The position numbers and the translations under genes were made by a program. The notes beneath the pieces were generated by a model. The model saw only the letters and a list, made by a program, of their open reading frames with translations, had not been told where the DNA came from and searched no databases. DNA of 64,000 nt from Flavobacterium sp. LMO8 (GTDB lineage: Bacteria > Bacteroidota > Bacteroidia > Flavobacteriales > Flavobacteriaceae): positions 354,811 through 418,810 of the forward strand of contig NZ_WIBJ01000031.1 of the NCBI RefSeq assembly GCF_009495755.1, written 5' to 3'. Below are positions 44,378 through 53,539 of this stretch, one piece after another. Position 1 is the stretch's first letter, and the number at the start of each line of letters is the position of its first letter.

Positions 44378-45889
44378 TTATTGTAAAGATAAAAGACTTT
44401 CTATATACAATCGTTCGTTTGAAAGCCTTGGGATTTTATGTTGTCCACCTAATTTGTCTTGTTGTTTCAACCAATCATAAAATAATTGTTCTCGAGCAAC
44501 GTTTAATACTAACGGATTTAATGTCATGTTGTTGTATCGTTTTGCTTCGTAATCCGAATTTACATGCTGAAGATTTTCATCTAAAGCTTTTCTGAAATTT
44601 TCAATGTTGTCTGGTTTGGTCTTAAATTCGATAATCCATTCGTGAGCACCTTTCTTTTTGTCAGTCATAAAAATAGGAGCAACGGTATAATCAGTAATTT
44701 CGCAATTGAATTGTGCGCATGTTTTTGCAATGGCAGTATCGGTGTTTTCAACCATTAACTCTTCTCCAAAAACATTAATATGATGTTTGGTTCTTCCGGT
44801 AACTTTAATACGGTGAGGGCTTAATGAGGTAAAGCGAATGGTATCACCAATTAAATAGCGCCATAAACCCGAATTTGTCGTAATCACCAAAGCATAATTC
44901 TTGTTCAATTCTACTTGATTCAATCGAATAACACTTTGGTTTAGCGTTCCAAAAGTATCCATCGGAATAAATTCGTAGAAAATTCCGTAATCTAACATCA
45001 ATAATAATTCGTTTGAATCATTTTGGTCTTGAATTGCAAAAAAACCTTCCGAAGCATTGTAAATTTCATAATACTTGAAACTCTCTTTTGGAAATAATTT
45101 CTTGTATTGTTCTCTATACGGGTCAAAATTGACACCGCCATGAAAATATACTTCTGCATTTGGCCAAAGCTCTAAAAAATTAGATTTTCCGGTGGTTTCC
45201 AATGCTTTTTGAAGTAAAACCAACATCCAACTTGGAACGCCAGCCAAACTCGTAACATTTTCGTTGATGGTTTCATTAATAATAGCTGGAAGCTTAGTTT
45301 CCCAATCACCCATTAATGATATTTTACTGCTTGGAGTTGAACTAAATTCGGCCCAAATAGGCATATTATCAATCAAAATTGCTGATAAATCTCCAAAAAA
45401 TGTATTGTTATCTTCATACAATTGCTTACTTCCTCCTAATCGAAGACTTTTTCCTGTAAACAATTGAGATTCTTCATTATTATTCAAATACAAACACAAC
45501 AAATCTTTACTCGCTTTGTAATGACAATTTTCTAAAGCTTCTGAACTTACAGGAATAAACTTACTTTTTGCATTGGTAGTTCCGCTTGATTTTGCAAACC
45601 ATTTAATGTTTGAATGCCAAAAAACGTTTTGTTCACCTTGTCTTGTTTTTTCTATCAAAGGTTCTAAATCTTCGTAAGTAGAAACAGGAATTCGTTCTGA
45701 AAAAGTAGTATAACTTTTCATGGAAGAAAAATCATATTTCTTTCCAAGTTGCGTATTTTCAGAAGTTTTTATTAGATTAAAAAGTAATTCTTCTTGTACT
45801 TCGTGCGGATATTTTAAAAACAATTCCATTTGATGAATTCGTTTCTTCAAAATCCAAGTGGCAACAGAATTTATTATTTGTAATGGCAT
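44378..45889 (-). CDS. GH3-family acyl-adenylating enzyme
   Basis: This 503-residue protein belongs to the GH3 auxin-responsive promoter family, acyl-acid amido synthetases of the ANL superfamily. Visible signatures are the ATP-binding AKSSGTTNAKSKFIPVS, the EIYNASEGFFAIQD region, and the GLWRYLIGDTIRFTSLSPHR and KVTGRTKHHINVFGEEL segments. Plant members conjugate amino acids to hormones; the bacterial substrate is unknown. It begins the minus-strand unit; a DUF2797 gene diverges from it at 45991. Confidence 0.93.
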   Translation of the reverse strand: MPLQIINSVATWILKKRIHQMELFLKYPHEVQEELLFNLIKTSENTQLGKKYDFSSMKSYTTFSERIPVSTYEDLEPLIEKTRQGEQNVFWHSNIKWFAKSSGTTNAKSKFIPVSSEALENCHYKASKDLLCLYLNNNEESQLFTGKSLRLGGSKQLYEDNNTFFGDLSAILIDNMPIWAEFSSTPSSKISLMGDWETKLPAIINETINENVTSLAGVPSWMLVLLQKALETTGKSNFLELWPNAEVYFHGGVNFDPYREQYKKLFPKESFKYYEIYNASEGFFAIQDQNDSNELLLMLDYGIFYEFIPMDTFGTLNQSVIRLNQVELNKNYALVITTNSGLWRYLIGDTIRFTSLSPHRIKVTGRTKHHINVFGEELMVENTDTAIAKTCAQFNCEITDYTVAPIFMTDKKKGAHEWIIEFKTKPDNIENFRKALDENLQHVNSDYEAKRYNNMTLNPLVLNVAREQLFYDWLKQQDKLGGQHKIPRLSNERLYIESLLSLQ

Positions 45890-45990
45890 TTACCTATTTC
45901 TAATTTTGAATTGTTAAATGGGAATAATAACTTTACCAAAAATAGCATTTTTTTCAAATAATTGAACAAAAAAGAAAATCTTTACACGAA

Positions 45991-46782
45991 ATGATATATC
46001 AAGGCACTCTTTCAAAAATGCAAACCGAATTTGGTAATCCTATTCAGTATTATTTGGTTTTTGAAAATAGTTTTTTAAACATAAACCAACTTTTAGGAAA
46101 AGAAATTGAAATTGAATTTCAAGGCTACCAATGTTTAAATTGCTATAAAGCTAAAAAGATTTTTCGCCAAGGATTTTGTTATGATTGTTTTATGAGTAGT
46201 CCAGCAGTAGGCGATTGGATTATGAAACCCGAATTAAGTACCGCCCATTTAGATATTGAAGATAGAGATTTAGCTTATGAAAAACGCGTACAATTGCAAC
46301 CGCATGTGGTGTATTTAGCTTTATCAAGCGAGGTAAAAGTGGGAGTAACCAGAAAAACTCAAGTTCCAACGCGATGGATAGACCAAGGTGCTGTGCAGGC
46401 CATTCCTATTGTAGAAGTGCCCAATAGGTATTTAGCCGGAATTACAGAAGTAGCATTGAAAAACCATTTTGCTGATAAAACCAATTGGCGAAAAATGGTA
46501 CAAAACGAATATTTAGAAGTCGATTTAAATAATGAACGCAATAAAGTATTTGATTGGTTACCCAATGAAGTGAAAGATTATTTCCCGAAAGAAGAAAAAA
46601 TTATTCAATTAGATTTTCCTGTTTTGCAATATCCTAAAAAGGTAACGAGTTTAAATTTAGATAAAACACCAAATTTATCAGGGAAATTAACGGGAATAAA
46701 AGGGCAATACTTACTTTTTGAAGACGGAACGGTTTTTAACGTAAGAACTTATGAAGGTTATGTAGTGAAGATGAGTTTATAA
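45991..46782 (+). CDS. DUF2797 family protein
   Basis: This 263-residue cytoplasmic protein matches DUF2797: a zinc-ribbon-like Cys set in QCLNCYKAKKIFRQGFCYDC (C-x2-C, then C-x2-C), followed by a domain with VYLALSSEVKVGVTRKTQVP that resembles a GIY-YIG-like fold. It may bind nucleic acid, but the function is not known. It diverges from the GH3 gene and converges on the AsmA-like gene, with a strong bidirectional terminator between. Confidence 0.85.
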   Translation: MIYQGTLSKMQTEFGNPIQYYLVFENSFLNINQLLGKEIEIEFQGYQCLNCYKAKKIFRQGFCYDCFMSSPAVGDWIMKPELSTAHLDIEDRDLAYEKRVQLQPHVVYLALSSEVKVGVTRKTQVPTRWIDQGAVQAIPIVEVPNRYLAGITEVALKNHFADKTNWRKMVQNEYLEVDLNNERNKVFDWLPNEVKDYFPKEEKIIQLDFPVLQYPKKVTSLNLDKTPNLSGKLTGIKGQYLLFEDGTVFNVRTYEGYVVKMSL

Positions 46783-46830
46783 AACAAAACCCTTTCAACT
46801 GAAAATTTGAAAGGGTTTTGTTTTTTGCTT
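46781..46830. terminator. Bidirectional terminator between DUF2797 and the AsmA-like gene
   Basis: An 18-bp perfect stem (46781-46798 with 46807-46824) has A-rich left and T-rich right flanks, so it can serve both convergent genes. Confidence 0.9.
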
Positions 46831-46843
46831 TAATAAATTGAGT

Positions 46844-49465
46844 TTATTCTTTTTTCTTCTTTTTTCCGCCAAATAAATCTTTTATAGCTCCGTTAGCTTT
46901 GTCTTTAATTGTGTTTTTTATGTCTTCTTTTGGCGTAGTTGTAGTTTTTGTGGTATCTGTTGCATTGGTGGTTCCAGATGTATTGTTTTTTGTTCCGCCT
47001 AATAAATTTCCTAATGCAGTTGTTCCTTGATTGATGTATTTATCTTTTTGCATTTTAACCAATTGGGTTGCTAAATTAGTTGTGGCTTGCTTCATGTCGG
47101 TAGTAATTTTTGGCTGTTTGAAGTTTCCTCCAAGTGCTGCATTTACAGGAATATTTTGAATTTTATTTTGGTCAGCGGGCGTTAATTTAGCAATTAAATT
47201 AGTTACGTCTTTTCCTAAATATTTTGCAGGAACATCAAATTTTAAATTGTAATTCATATTTTGGTCAAAACCATGCGTTCCGCCAACATTTACTGTAATA
47301 TCTTGGTATTTAATATCGAATGGTTTTACATTTACTTTTCCATCTTTAAAAGATAATGCCGCTTTTACATCGTTTAAGTTTACTTTACTCATATCGATGA
47401 ATTTTACATTTGAACTTAACGAAGTTAAAAGTGCAGAATTTTTTTCGTTAACTGTAGTTGATAGTAACTGCCCAAATAAATCGCCCGAAATAGTTTTTAA
47501 ATTTGGAGTCATATCTTGTTGTAAATCGCCCGAAAGTTTTATTGTTGAATTAATTTTACCATTAACAACACCAGCAATAGGAGCAATCGATTTCAGCATG
47601 TCTAATTGCGTGAATGATTCGGCAATATTAACGGCATTAAAGCCTAAATTCATATCAAATTTCGGAGTATTTCCTTTAGTAGAAACGGTTCCGGTTAAAC
47701 CGATATTTCCCCCAAAAACACTCATTTTTAAATTATTTAAAGCTACCGCTTCATCACGAATTACCATATTGCCTGAAACATCTTGTAAATTCAAATTGTC
47801 GTAAACTACGGTTCTTGCTTTTGCAGTAACACTACAATCTAAGAAGGATGGAATTTTAACCGCTTCTGTAGTTTTTTTACCTTCTTCTGTAGTGGTTGTA
47901 GTTGGCGCCATAAAATCGGAAACGACTAATTTTGTCGAATTCATATTGAAATTTCCTTTCAGAATTTGGTTTTTGAATACAAATCCGTAAAAGTTATCCA
48001 ACGTTCCTGTTACTTGTAAATCGGAAGTTCCTGTTTTTGCATCAAATTGATTCAAACGAATTTGACTCGGATTAAATGCAACTGCAGCTTGATTGATTTT
48101 GAATGGTTTTGCCATCTCTGGACCTTCGTAATTGAATCCGGTCAAGCTTACAATTCCAGAATTTTGAATGTTTTGATATTGAGAAGTTTCAACTGATTTC
48201 ATATCAAACTTCGTTTTTACATCGGCTTTTAAAATTCCGGTTAACGGTTTGTCTAACTTTACAGGATACGCTTTGGTAACGTTTGCTAAGTTGATAACTC
48301 CTTTTAATTCAGCATCTACTAAAGCATTTGTTGCAATGTTTCTAATATTAGCTTTCGCATTAAACACATCTTGGTCAATTGAAAACGAAAGTTGGTTCAA
48401 ATCCATATACGTGTCGTTCATTAAACCTGTCTCGTTGATAATTTGTGTATCAATTATAATATTTTTAACCGATTTTGGTAAATCTGGATATTGGAAAGAC
48501 GCATTATTCGAAGCAATTTTTACATCAAAAGCAGGAATAGTAGTTTTAGTTAAATTACCTTTTACTTTTCCATCTACCGAAAATTGTCCAGTTGTTTTTA
48601 CTTTGTTGATATCACCTGAATAAGCTGCTGGAATTAATCCCAAGAAGTTTTTAAAATCAGATGTTGGTGTTTTGAATGTCAAGTCATAGGTTTGACCTAC
48701 TTCCACCATTTGAATAAATCCATTGAATTCTAATGGCAATTGATTGATTAATGCTTTGTTGTCTTTGAATTCGTATTTGCTTTTCTCTAAATCAATTCCT
48801 AAAATAGCATCTAATGAAATGGCTACGTTGTTCATGTAGTTCATTTTGTCCATATCAAAAGATAGTTTTGCAGTAGTTTTTGTATCTAAATCTAATTTTT
48901 GAGCTGCAAAATTTCCTTTTCCTTCGTGATTGATGCTATCTAAAACCATTTTCATTTTAGAACCTTCGTCTATGTAAGTAAATTTTAAATTTTCAACTTC
49001 ATAATCTTGAATATTCAAAGCAAATGGTTTGCTGTCAGAAGGTTTTTTTTCTGTTTCATCTTTTAATGCAATATCAAAATTCCCTAAACCATCTTTATTA
49101 AAAATGATGTTTACAATTCCGTCAACTACACTAAAACTTTCTAAATTCATAGCTTCGCCATCACCTTTAAAAAGCTCTTTAACACTCATGGTTACATTGG
49201 TTTCACCAGCATATAAAAGAGTGTCTTTTTCAAAAGGAGCTTTTGTAATAATGCTCAATTTTTCTATCGTAACATTGGCTTGCGGAAAACTTTTGAATAA
49301 ACTCAAATCTACATCTTCAAATGCAATGTTGGCATTTACATTTTCGTTCAAAGTTTTGGCAATCATTTCCTTGATTTTGTCTTTGAATAAGAATGGCGCT
49401 GCTGCCAATGCGATGATGGTTACCAATAGAAATATTCCAAGTCCTTTTAAAACTTTCTTTACCAT
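46844..49465 (-). CDS. AsmA-like protein
   Basis: This 873-residue protein has one N-terminal membrane segment (about 7-27) and a long beta-rich periplasmic body, with the AsmA C-terminal pattern (DLFGQLLSTTVNEKNSALLT, near residues 680-700) and a helical, Lys-rich tail (DTTKTTTTPKEDIKN then IKDLFGGKKKKKE). AsmA-family proteins are thought to carry lipids between membranes and affect outer-membrane integrity. The protein is on the minus strand with a TAATTTTG box upstream. Confidence 0.9.
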   Translation of the reverse strand: MVKKVLKGLGIFLLVTIIALAAAPFLFKDKIKEMIAKTLNENVNANIAFEDVDLSLFKSFPQANVTIEKLSIITKAPFEKDTLLYAGETNVTMSVKELFKGDGEAMNLESFSVVDGIVNIIFNKDGLGNFDIALKDETEKKPSDSKPFALNIQDYEVENLKFTYIDEGSKMKMVLDSINHEGKGNFAAQKLDLDTKTTAKLSFDMDKMNYMNNVAISLDAILGIDLEKSKYEFKDNKALINQLPLEFNGFIQMVEVGQTYDLTFKTPTSDFKNFLGLIPAAYSGDINKVKTTGQFSVDGKVKGNLTKTTIPAFDVKIASNNASFQYPDLPKSVKNIIIDTQIINETGLMNDTYMDLNQLSFSIDQDVFNAKANIRNIATNALVDAELKGVINLANVTKAYPVKLDKPLTGILKADVKTKFDMKSVETSQYQNIQNSGIVSLTGFNYEGPEMAKPFKINQAAVAFNPSQIRLNQFDAKTGTSDLQVTGTLDNFYGFVFKNQILKGNFNMNSTKLVVSDFMAPTTTTTEEGKKTTEAVKIPSFLDCSVTAKARTVVYDNLNLQDVSGNMVIRDEAVALNNLKMSVFGGNIGLTGTVSTKGNTPKFDMNLGFNAVNIAESFTQLDMLKSIAPIAGVVNGKINSTIKLSGDLQQDMTPNLKTISGDLFGQLLSTTVNEKNSALLTSLSSNVKFIDMSKVNLNDVKAALSFKDGKVNVKPFDIKYQDITVNVGGTHGFDQNMNYNLKFDVPAKYLGKDVTNLIAKLTPADQNKIQNIPVNAALGGNFKQPKITTDMKQATTNLATQLVKMQKDKYINQGTTALGNLLGGTKNNTSGTTNATDTTKTTTTPKEDIKNTIKDKANGAIKDLFGGKKKKKE

Positions 49466-49502
49466 AATTGTGTTTTTTGAAGTGAATGTGATTTAAGTTT
49501 AA

Positions 49503-49510
49503 CAAAATTA
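49503..49510 (-). promoter_or_regulatory. Possible promoter -7 box (TAATTTTG) for the AsmA-like gene
   Basis: The minus strand reads TAATTTTG, 37 bases upstream of the ATG at 49465. The upstream element is not clear. Confidence 0.4.
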
Positions 49511-49557
49511 ATACCAATTGCTATAAGTTCTATTAATTTTATGTGAAACTTATAAAA

Positions 49558-49590
49558 AAAATCCCAAAAACAAATAGTCTTTGGGATTTT
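49558..49590 (-). terminator. Terminator after sppA
   Basis: An 11-bp stem (49558-49568 with 49580-49590) lies 18 bases beyond the sppA stop on the minus strand, followed in that direction by a T-run. Confidence 0.85.
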
Positions 49591-49607
49591 GATGTTTGTA
49601 GTATAGA

Positions 49608-51374
49608 TTAATGAATTTCAATTTCATAAGGCATAATTGCTTGAATACCTTTTCTGCTTTTAACACGTTTGATTTGTTCCAACATTTGGAAACCTTCTTC
49701 ACCTAATTGTTCTTTTAATAATTGTTCTTTGGTTTTAAACATTGCTATTCCAGTGAAATTAGCTAATAAATCTTCAAAGTTTTTCTCATATTCTGGATAA
49801 TTTTCTGTTCTGTAAGAAGAAGTTTTCCCAAGTTTAGCTGCGTATTTGATAGCTGCATCTAAACCTCCAATTTCGTCAACTAAACCAAGTTTATGAGCGT
49901 CAATTCCTGTCCAAACTCTTCCCTGTGCAATAGCGTCAACTTGTTCTGTTGTCATTTTTCTTCCATCAGCTACACGTTTTAAGAAAGTAGCGTATGTTTT
50001 TTCGATGCTTTCTAAAACAAATCCTTTGAAGTTTTCGTCAATTGGTTCAAAAACACTGTATCCACTTGCGTTTTCATGTGTTTTAACTTGTTCAGCATTA
50101 ATTCCAATGTTTTTGCCTAATTGGTTCATGTTGGGTAACATCCCAAAAACTCCGATGGAACCAGTAATTGTATTTGGTTCAGCGAAAATTCTATCTGCGT
50201 TAGCTGCAATATAATAACCGCCCGAAGCCGCATAATTCCCCATAGAAACTACAACTGGTTTGACTTTTTTAGTGATTTCTATTTCTCTCCAAATCAATTC
50301 AGAAGTTAAAGCACTTCCTCCTGGACTATTTACACGTAATACAATTGCTTTTACATCTTTATCATCGCGAGCTTCTTGTAAAGAACGTTTGATAGAACCT
50401 TCGCCAATTACATTAACATCGCCTTCACCACCAGTAATTTCGCCTTGAGCGTAAATTACGGCAATAATGTCATTTTTAGAGTAATCTTCAACAGTAGAAG
50501 CTGCTTTTTTAGCATAATCGGTAATACTAACAATATCGTATTTTTCTTTTTTGTCTACTTTTAATTTAGCTCTAATCATATCGTGATACTCATCTTCATA
50601 AGCTACTTTGTCGACTAATTTATTAGCTAAAGCTAACTCTGGAGTTCTTGCACCTAAAGTATTGGCAATAGCATTCAATTGGGCAACAGATAATTTTCTG
50701 CTTTTAGAAATATCGGCAACAATTGTATTCCAAACAGAGTTCAATAAAACCGTCATTTGTTCACGATTTTCTGGACTCATTTCTTGAGCTAAGAATGGTT
50801 CTACTGCACTTTTGTATTTTCCATGACGAATAACTTCCATTTTTACACCCGATTTCTCTTGTAAATCTTTCATGTATATAATTTCAGAAGATAATCCTTT
50901 GAAATCAACTTCTCCCATTGGATTCAAATACACTTGGTCGGCAACCGAATTTAAATAATATTCGCCTTGGGTGTAATAATTTGCATAAGCATAAACGAAT
51001 TTGCCCGATTTTTTAAACTCTTCTAATTTATCACGAACGGCTTTGCTTTGCGCTAAACCTAACTGTGATTGATTATTTAAAATAGAAATTCCTTTTATTT
51101 TGTCATCGGTTTTAGCTGCTTCAATCGCATTTAAAATGTCCGTAACACCATCATGATGTGCTTCAAAGTAATTGAAGTCTTTATAATTCGTTTTTCCAGC
51201 GTAGTCTAAAGATACTTTTGATAAATCCAATTCAATAACCGAATTCTTTTTTACACTAACCGTGTCATCACCACTACCTGCAATGGCTCCAATGATTATA
51301 ATTCCGAAGAAGAAAATCATGCAAAAAATAAATATACCTACAATTGTAGCTAATACATTTCCTAAAAATCTCAT
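49608..51374 (-). CDS. sppA: Signal peptide peptidase SppA (67-kDa type)
   Basis: This 588-residue double-domain protease degrades cleaved signal peptides at the inner membrane. One N-terminal helix (about 9-32) anchors it. The catalytic Lys188 lies in GKYKSAVEPF of the N-terminal domain, and the catalytic Ser in NYAASGGYYIA in the C-terminal domain, which fits the E. coli-type dyad across two domains. Length is normal for the long form. It diverges from the folK fusion, with about 116 bases between starts. Confidence 0.96.
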   Translation of the reverse strand: MRFLGNVLATIVGIFIFCMIFFFGIIIIGAIAGSGDDTVSVKKNSVIELDLSKVSLDYAGKTNYKDFNYFEAHHDGVTDILNAIEAAKTDDKIKGISILNNQSQLGLAQSKAVRDKLEEFKKSGKFVYAYANYYTQGEYYLNSVADQVYLNPMGEVDFKGLSSEIIYMKDLQEKSGVKMEVIRHGKYKSAVEPFLAQEMSPENREQMTVLLNSVWNTIVADISKSRKLSVAQLNAIANTLGARTPELALANKLVDKVAYEDEYHDMIRAKLKVDKKEKYDIVSITDYAKKAASTVEDYSKNDIIAVIYAQGEITGGEGDVNVIGEGSIKRSLQEARDDKDVKAIVLRVNSPGGSALTSELIWREIEITKKVKPVVVSMGNYAASGGYYIAANADRIFAEPNTITGSIGVFGMLPNMNQLGKNIGINAEQVKTHENASGYSVFEPIDENFKGFVLESIEKTYATFLKRVADGRKMTTEQVDAIAQGRVWTGIDAHKLGLVDEIGGLDAAIKYAAKLGKTSSYRTENYPEYEKNFEDLLANFTGIAMFKTKEQLLKEQLGEEGFQMLEQIKRVKSRKGIQAIMPYEIEIH

Positions 51375-51490
51375 TTCAATTTATTTATTAATTACCTAAT
51401 TAGTAGTTAAAAGCATAAAATTGTTACATGTTCATAAAAAAACAAGAAAGGTAAATTATAAGTCTAAAATTGTTTGTTATTTTGCCAAAT

Positions 51491-52633
51491 ATGAGTCAGC
51501 ATCAAGTCATTTTATCATTAGGAAGCAATCAAGGCAATCGATTAGAAACGATTCAGTCTTGTATTAATTTGATTCATAACGAAGTAGCGACAGTTGTAAA
51601 GGTTTCTAAAATTTATGAAACGCCAGCTTGGGGTTTTGAAAGCGAACATTTTTATAACGCTGCGATTTTAATTCATACGTCAAAATCGGCTCAAAAAATT
51701 TTGAAGCAGGTTTTAAAAGTGGAAAAGAAATTAGGTCGAGTTCGTTCCAAAGATTCAGGTTATCAAGCCCGAATTATTGATGTTGATATCATTGCTTTTG
51801 ATGAAGAAATTATTTCGACAGAAACCTTGCAAGTTCCACATCCATTAATGCAAAATCGAAAGTTTGTGTTGCAACCGATGTTGGATTTGGGATTAAATTG
51901 GGAACATCCAACGTTGAAAAAATCTATTGCGCAACTATTACTTCAAACCGAAGATAAAAGCGAAATAAAAGCAGTTCATTCTATAGTTTCACCTATCGAA
52001 AAACTCCAATTACAACAATTCAATTACATTGCTATTGAAGGAAATATTGGTGCAGGAAAAACCACTTTGTCAACCAAATTAGCAGAAGATTGCAATGCCA
52101 AATTAGTATTGGAACGCTTTGCAGATAATCCATTTTTACCAAAGTTTTACAAAGATCAAAGTCGCTACGCTTTCCCATTAGAAATGTCGTTTTTAGCCGA
52201 TAGATACCAACAATTATCGGATGATTTAGCGCAATTTGATTTGTTTAAAGATTTTGTTGTGGCCGATTATCACATTTTTAAATCCTTGATTTTTGCCAAA
52301 GTAACGCTTCAAGAAGATGAATTTCGCTTGTACAAAACCATGTTTGACATCATCCACAAAGAAATGCCAAAACCTGATTTGTATGTGTATTTGTATCAAA
52401 ATACCGAAAGATTGTTGGAAAACATCAAAAAGCGTGGCAGAAGTTACGAGCAAGAAATTCCAGCGGATTATTTAGAAAAAATCAATCAAGGCTACTTAGA
52501 TTACATCAAAACACAAACCGATTTGAATGTGCTAATTATTGATGTTTCGGATTTAGATTTTGTGAAAAAACAGGAGGATTATGTGTTTTTGTTGAATGAA
52601 ATTAACAGGAAAATAGTATTAGCACGCGGATGA
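51491..52633 (+). CDS. folK: Fusion of HPPK (FolK) and deoxynucleoside kinase
   Basis: This 380-residue fusion has an N-terminal HPPK domain (about 1-150; ILSLGSNQGNRLE and the signature RIIDVDIIAFD), which makes the pyrophosphorylated pterin for folate synthesis, and a C-terminal deoxynucleoside kinase (about 175-380) with P-loop GNIGAGKTT at 184-192, the ERFADNPFL region and KRGRSYEQEI (LID). I begin it at the ATG at 51491 (MSQHQVILSLG). The fusion is, as far as I know, a standing feature of Bacteroidota. Its last codons run into a dispersed repeat. Confidence 0.93.
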   Translation: MSQHQVILSLGSNQGNRLETIQSCINLIHNEVATVVKVSKIYETPAWGFESEHFYNAAILIHTSKSAQKILKQVLKVEKKLGRVRSKDSGYQARIIDVDIIAFDEEIISTETLQVPHPLMQNRKFVLQPMLDLGLNWEHPTLKKSIAQLLLQTEDKSEIKAVHSIVSPIEKLQLQQFNYIAIEGNIGAGKTTLSTKLAEDCNAKLVLERFADNPFLPKFYKDQSRYAFPLEMSFLADRYQQLSDDLAQFDLFKDFVVADYHIFKSLIFAKVTLQEDEFRLYKTMFDIIHKEMPKPDLYVYLYQNTERLLENIKKRGRSYEQEIPADYLEKINQGYLDYIKTQTDLNVLIIDVSDLDFVKKQEDYVFLLNEINRKIVLARG

Positions 52634-52740
52634 AACGGATTCGCTTAGCGAAACGCCGATTTTTACGGATTTTCTATATTTACTCTGTAAAGTGCAACGT
52701 CTAAAATCAACACAAAGTAACTCTATTGTGTCTATGTGTT
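52621..52740. repeat. Repeat-like patch after the folK fusion
   Basis: The 3' end of folK and the following bases read GCGGATGAAACGGATTCGC and CGCCGATTTTTACGGATTTT, with a small palindrome TTCGCTTAGCGAA (52639-52651). Such GCGGAT/ACGGATTTT motifs recur between genes in Bacteroidota, as far as I recall. The rest of the gap up to trmH has no gene. Confidence 0.5.
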
Positions 52741-52748
52741 TAGAAAAT

Positions 52749-53276
52749 TTATTTCAACTTCTGAAACAAATCCCAAATCACAATTCCAGCACTCACCGAA
52801 ATATTCAACGAATGTTTACTTCCTAATTGCGGAATTTCAATCACGCCATTGCTTAAATTAATAGCTTCTTGTGAAACGCCTTTTACTTCGTTTCCAAAAA
52901 TTAAGGCATATTTGGTATTGATTTCTGGTTGAAAATCATCCAACATAATAGCATTTTCGGTTTGCTCCACCGAATACACTTTTACATTTTCTTGTTTCAA
53001 TTGGTTCGCTACATCTAAAACGTCATTTGCATATTCCCAAGCAACGGTTTCTGTAGCGCCAAGAGCTGTTTTATGAATTTCTTTATTCGGAGGGACAGCC
53101 GTAATTCCACATAAATAGATTTTCTCAATCAAAAATGCATCCGAAGTTCTAAAAACCGAACCAATATTGTGCAAACTTCTAATATCGTCTAAGATGACAA
53201 TAATGGGTGTTTTTTGAGCTTCTTTAAACTCGTTGATGTTTTTACGTTCTAATTCTGCGTTGGCTAATTTTCTCAT
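52749..53276 (-). CDS. TrmH-family (SpoU) RNA methyltransferase
   Basis: This 175-residue SpoU-type methyltransferase modifies tRNA or rRNA ribose 2'-OH using S-adenosylmethionine. Motif 1 is in ILDDIRSLHNIGSVFRTSDA (its N-x-G-S/A-x-x-R), and motifs 2-3 are YALIFGNEVKGVSQEAI and IPQLGSKHSLNISVSAGI, which form the knot. The start is ATG at 53276 (MRKLANAELERKN); an upstream ATG at 53303 adds nine residues but overlaps a -7 box. The substrate is uncertain. Confidence 0.93.
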   Translation of the reverse strand: MRKLANAELERKNINEFKEAQKTPIIVILDDIRSLHNIGSVFRTSDAFLIEKIYLCGITAVPPNKEIHKTALGATETVAWEYANDVLDVANQLKQENVKVYSVEQTENAIMLDDFQPEINTKYALIFGNEVKGVSQEAINLSNGVIEIPQLGSKHSLNISVSAGIVIWDLFQKLK

Positions 53277-53280
53277 GTGG

Positions 53281-53288
53281 CAAAAATA
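53281..53288 (-). promoter_or_regulatory. Promoter -7 box (TATTTTTG) of the trmH-like gene
   Basis: The minus strand reads TATTTTTG, with 4 bases left before the ATG at 53276, so the mRNA would be leaderless or nearly so. It also argues against the longer start at 53303. Confidence 0.55.
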
Positions 53289-53400
53289 GATATAATGTGG
53301 CAATTAGGCAATTAGTTTTTAACCACAAAGAATACAAAGAAGGCACAAGGCTCAATAATTTTTATGGAAATAGCTTTGAGAACTTTGCGAAAAACTTTGC

Positions 53401-53416
53401 TCCCGAAGCTTCGGGA
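53401..53416. repeat. 16-bp palindromic repeat (TCCCGAAGCTTCGGGA)
   Basis: A perfect palindrome of 16 bases lies in the trmH-mutS gap. A close relative (TCCCGAAACTTCGGGA) is at 60786-60801 inside waaA. It is a dispersed repeat. Confidence 0.75.
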
Positions 53417-53429
53417 TTTCCGTTAAAAT

Positions 53430-53520
53430 TTTAAACTTGAAATTGAACTTGTTCTTGCAATTGAAAATTGTTCTTGCTCTTGCCCTTGAAATTGTTATTG
53501 AAATTATTACCTTCGCAATC
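53430..53520. repeat. Degenerate low-complexity repeat before mutS
   Basis: Copies of CTTGAAATTG, GTTCTTGC and similar phrases follow one another with small changes. No gene is supported here. The stretch before it (53300-53400) contains AACCACAAAGAATACAAAG, resembling a known type of dispersed Bacteroidota repeat. Confidence 0.55.
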
Positions 53521-53539
53521 ATACTTAAAATTTGAAATT

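Noticed and set aside
49029..49496. 155-residue open frame on the plus strand opposite the AsmA-like gene
   Set aside because: It overlaps the real minus-strand gene and shows no signal or domain; other such frames at 47397-47804 and 48249-48623 were rejected for the same reason.
53468..53539. Extension of MutS by 24 residues to a TTG start
   Set aside because: The extra residues are low-complexity Leu/Lys sequence encoded by the degenerate repeat; the GTG at 53540 gives the usual short N-terminus.
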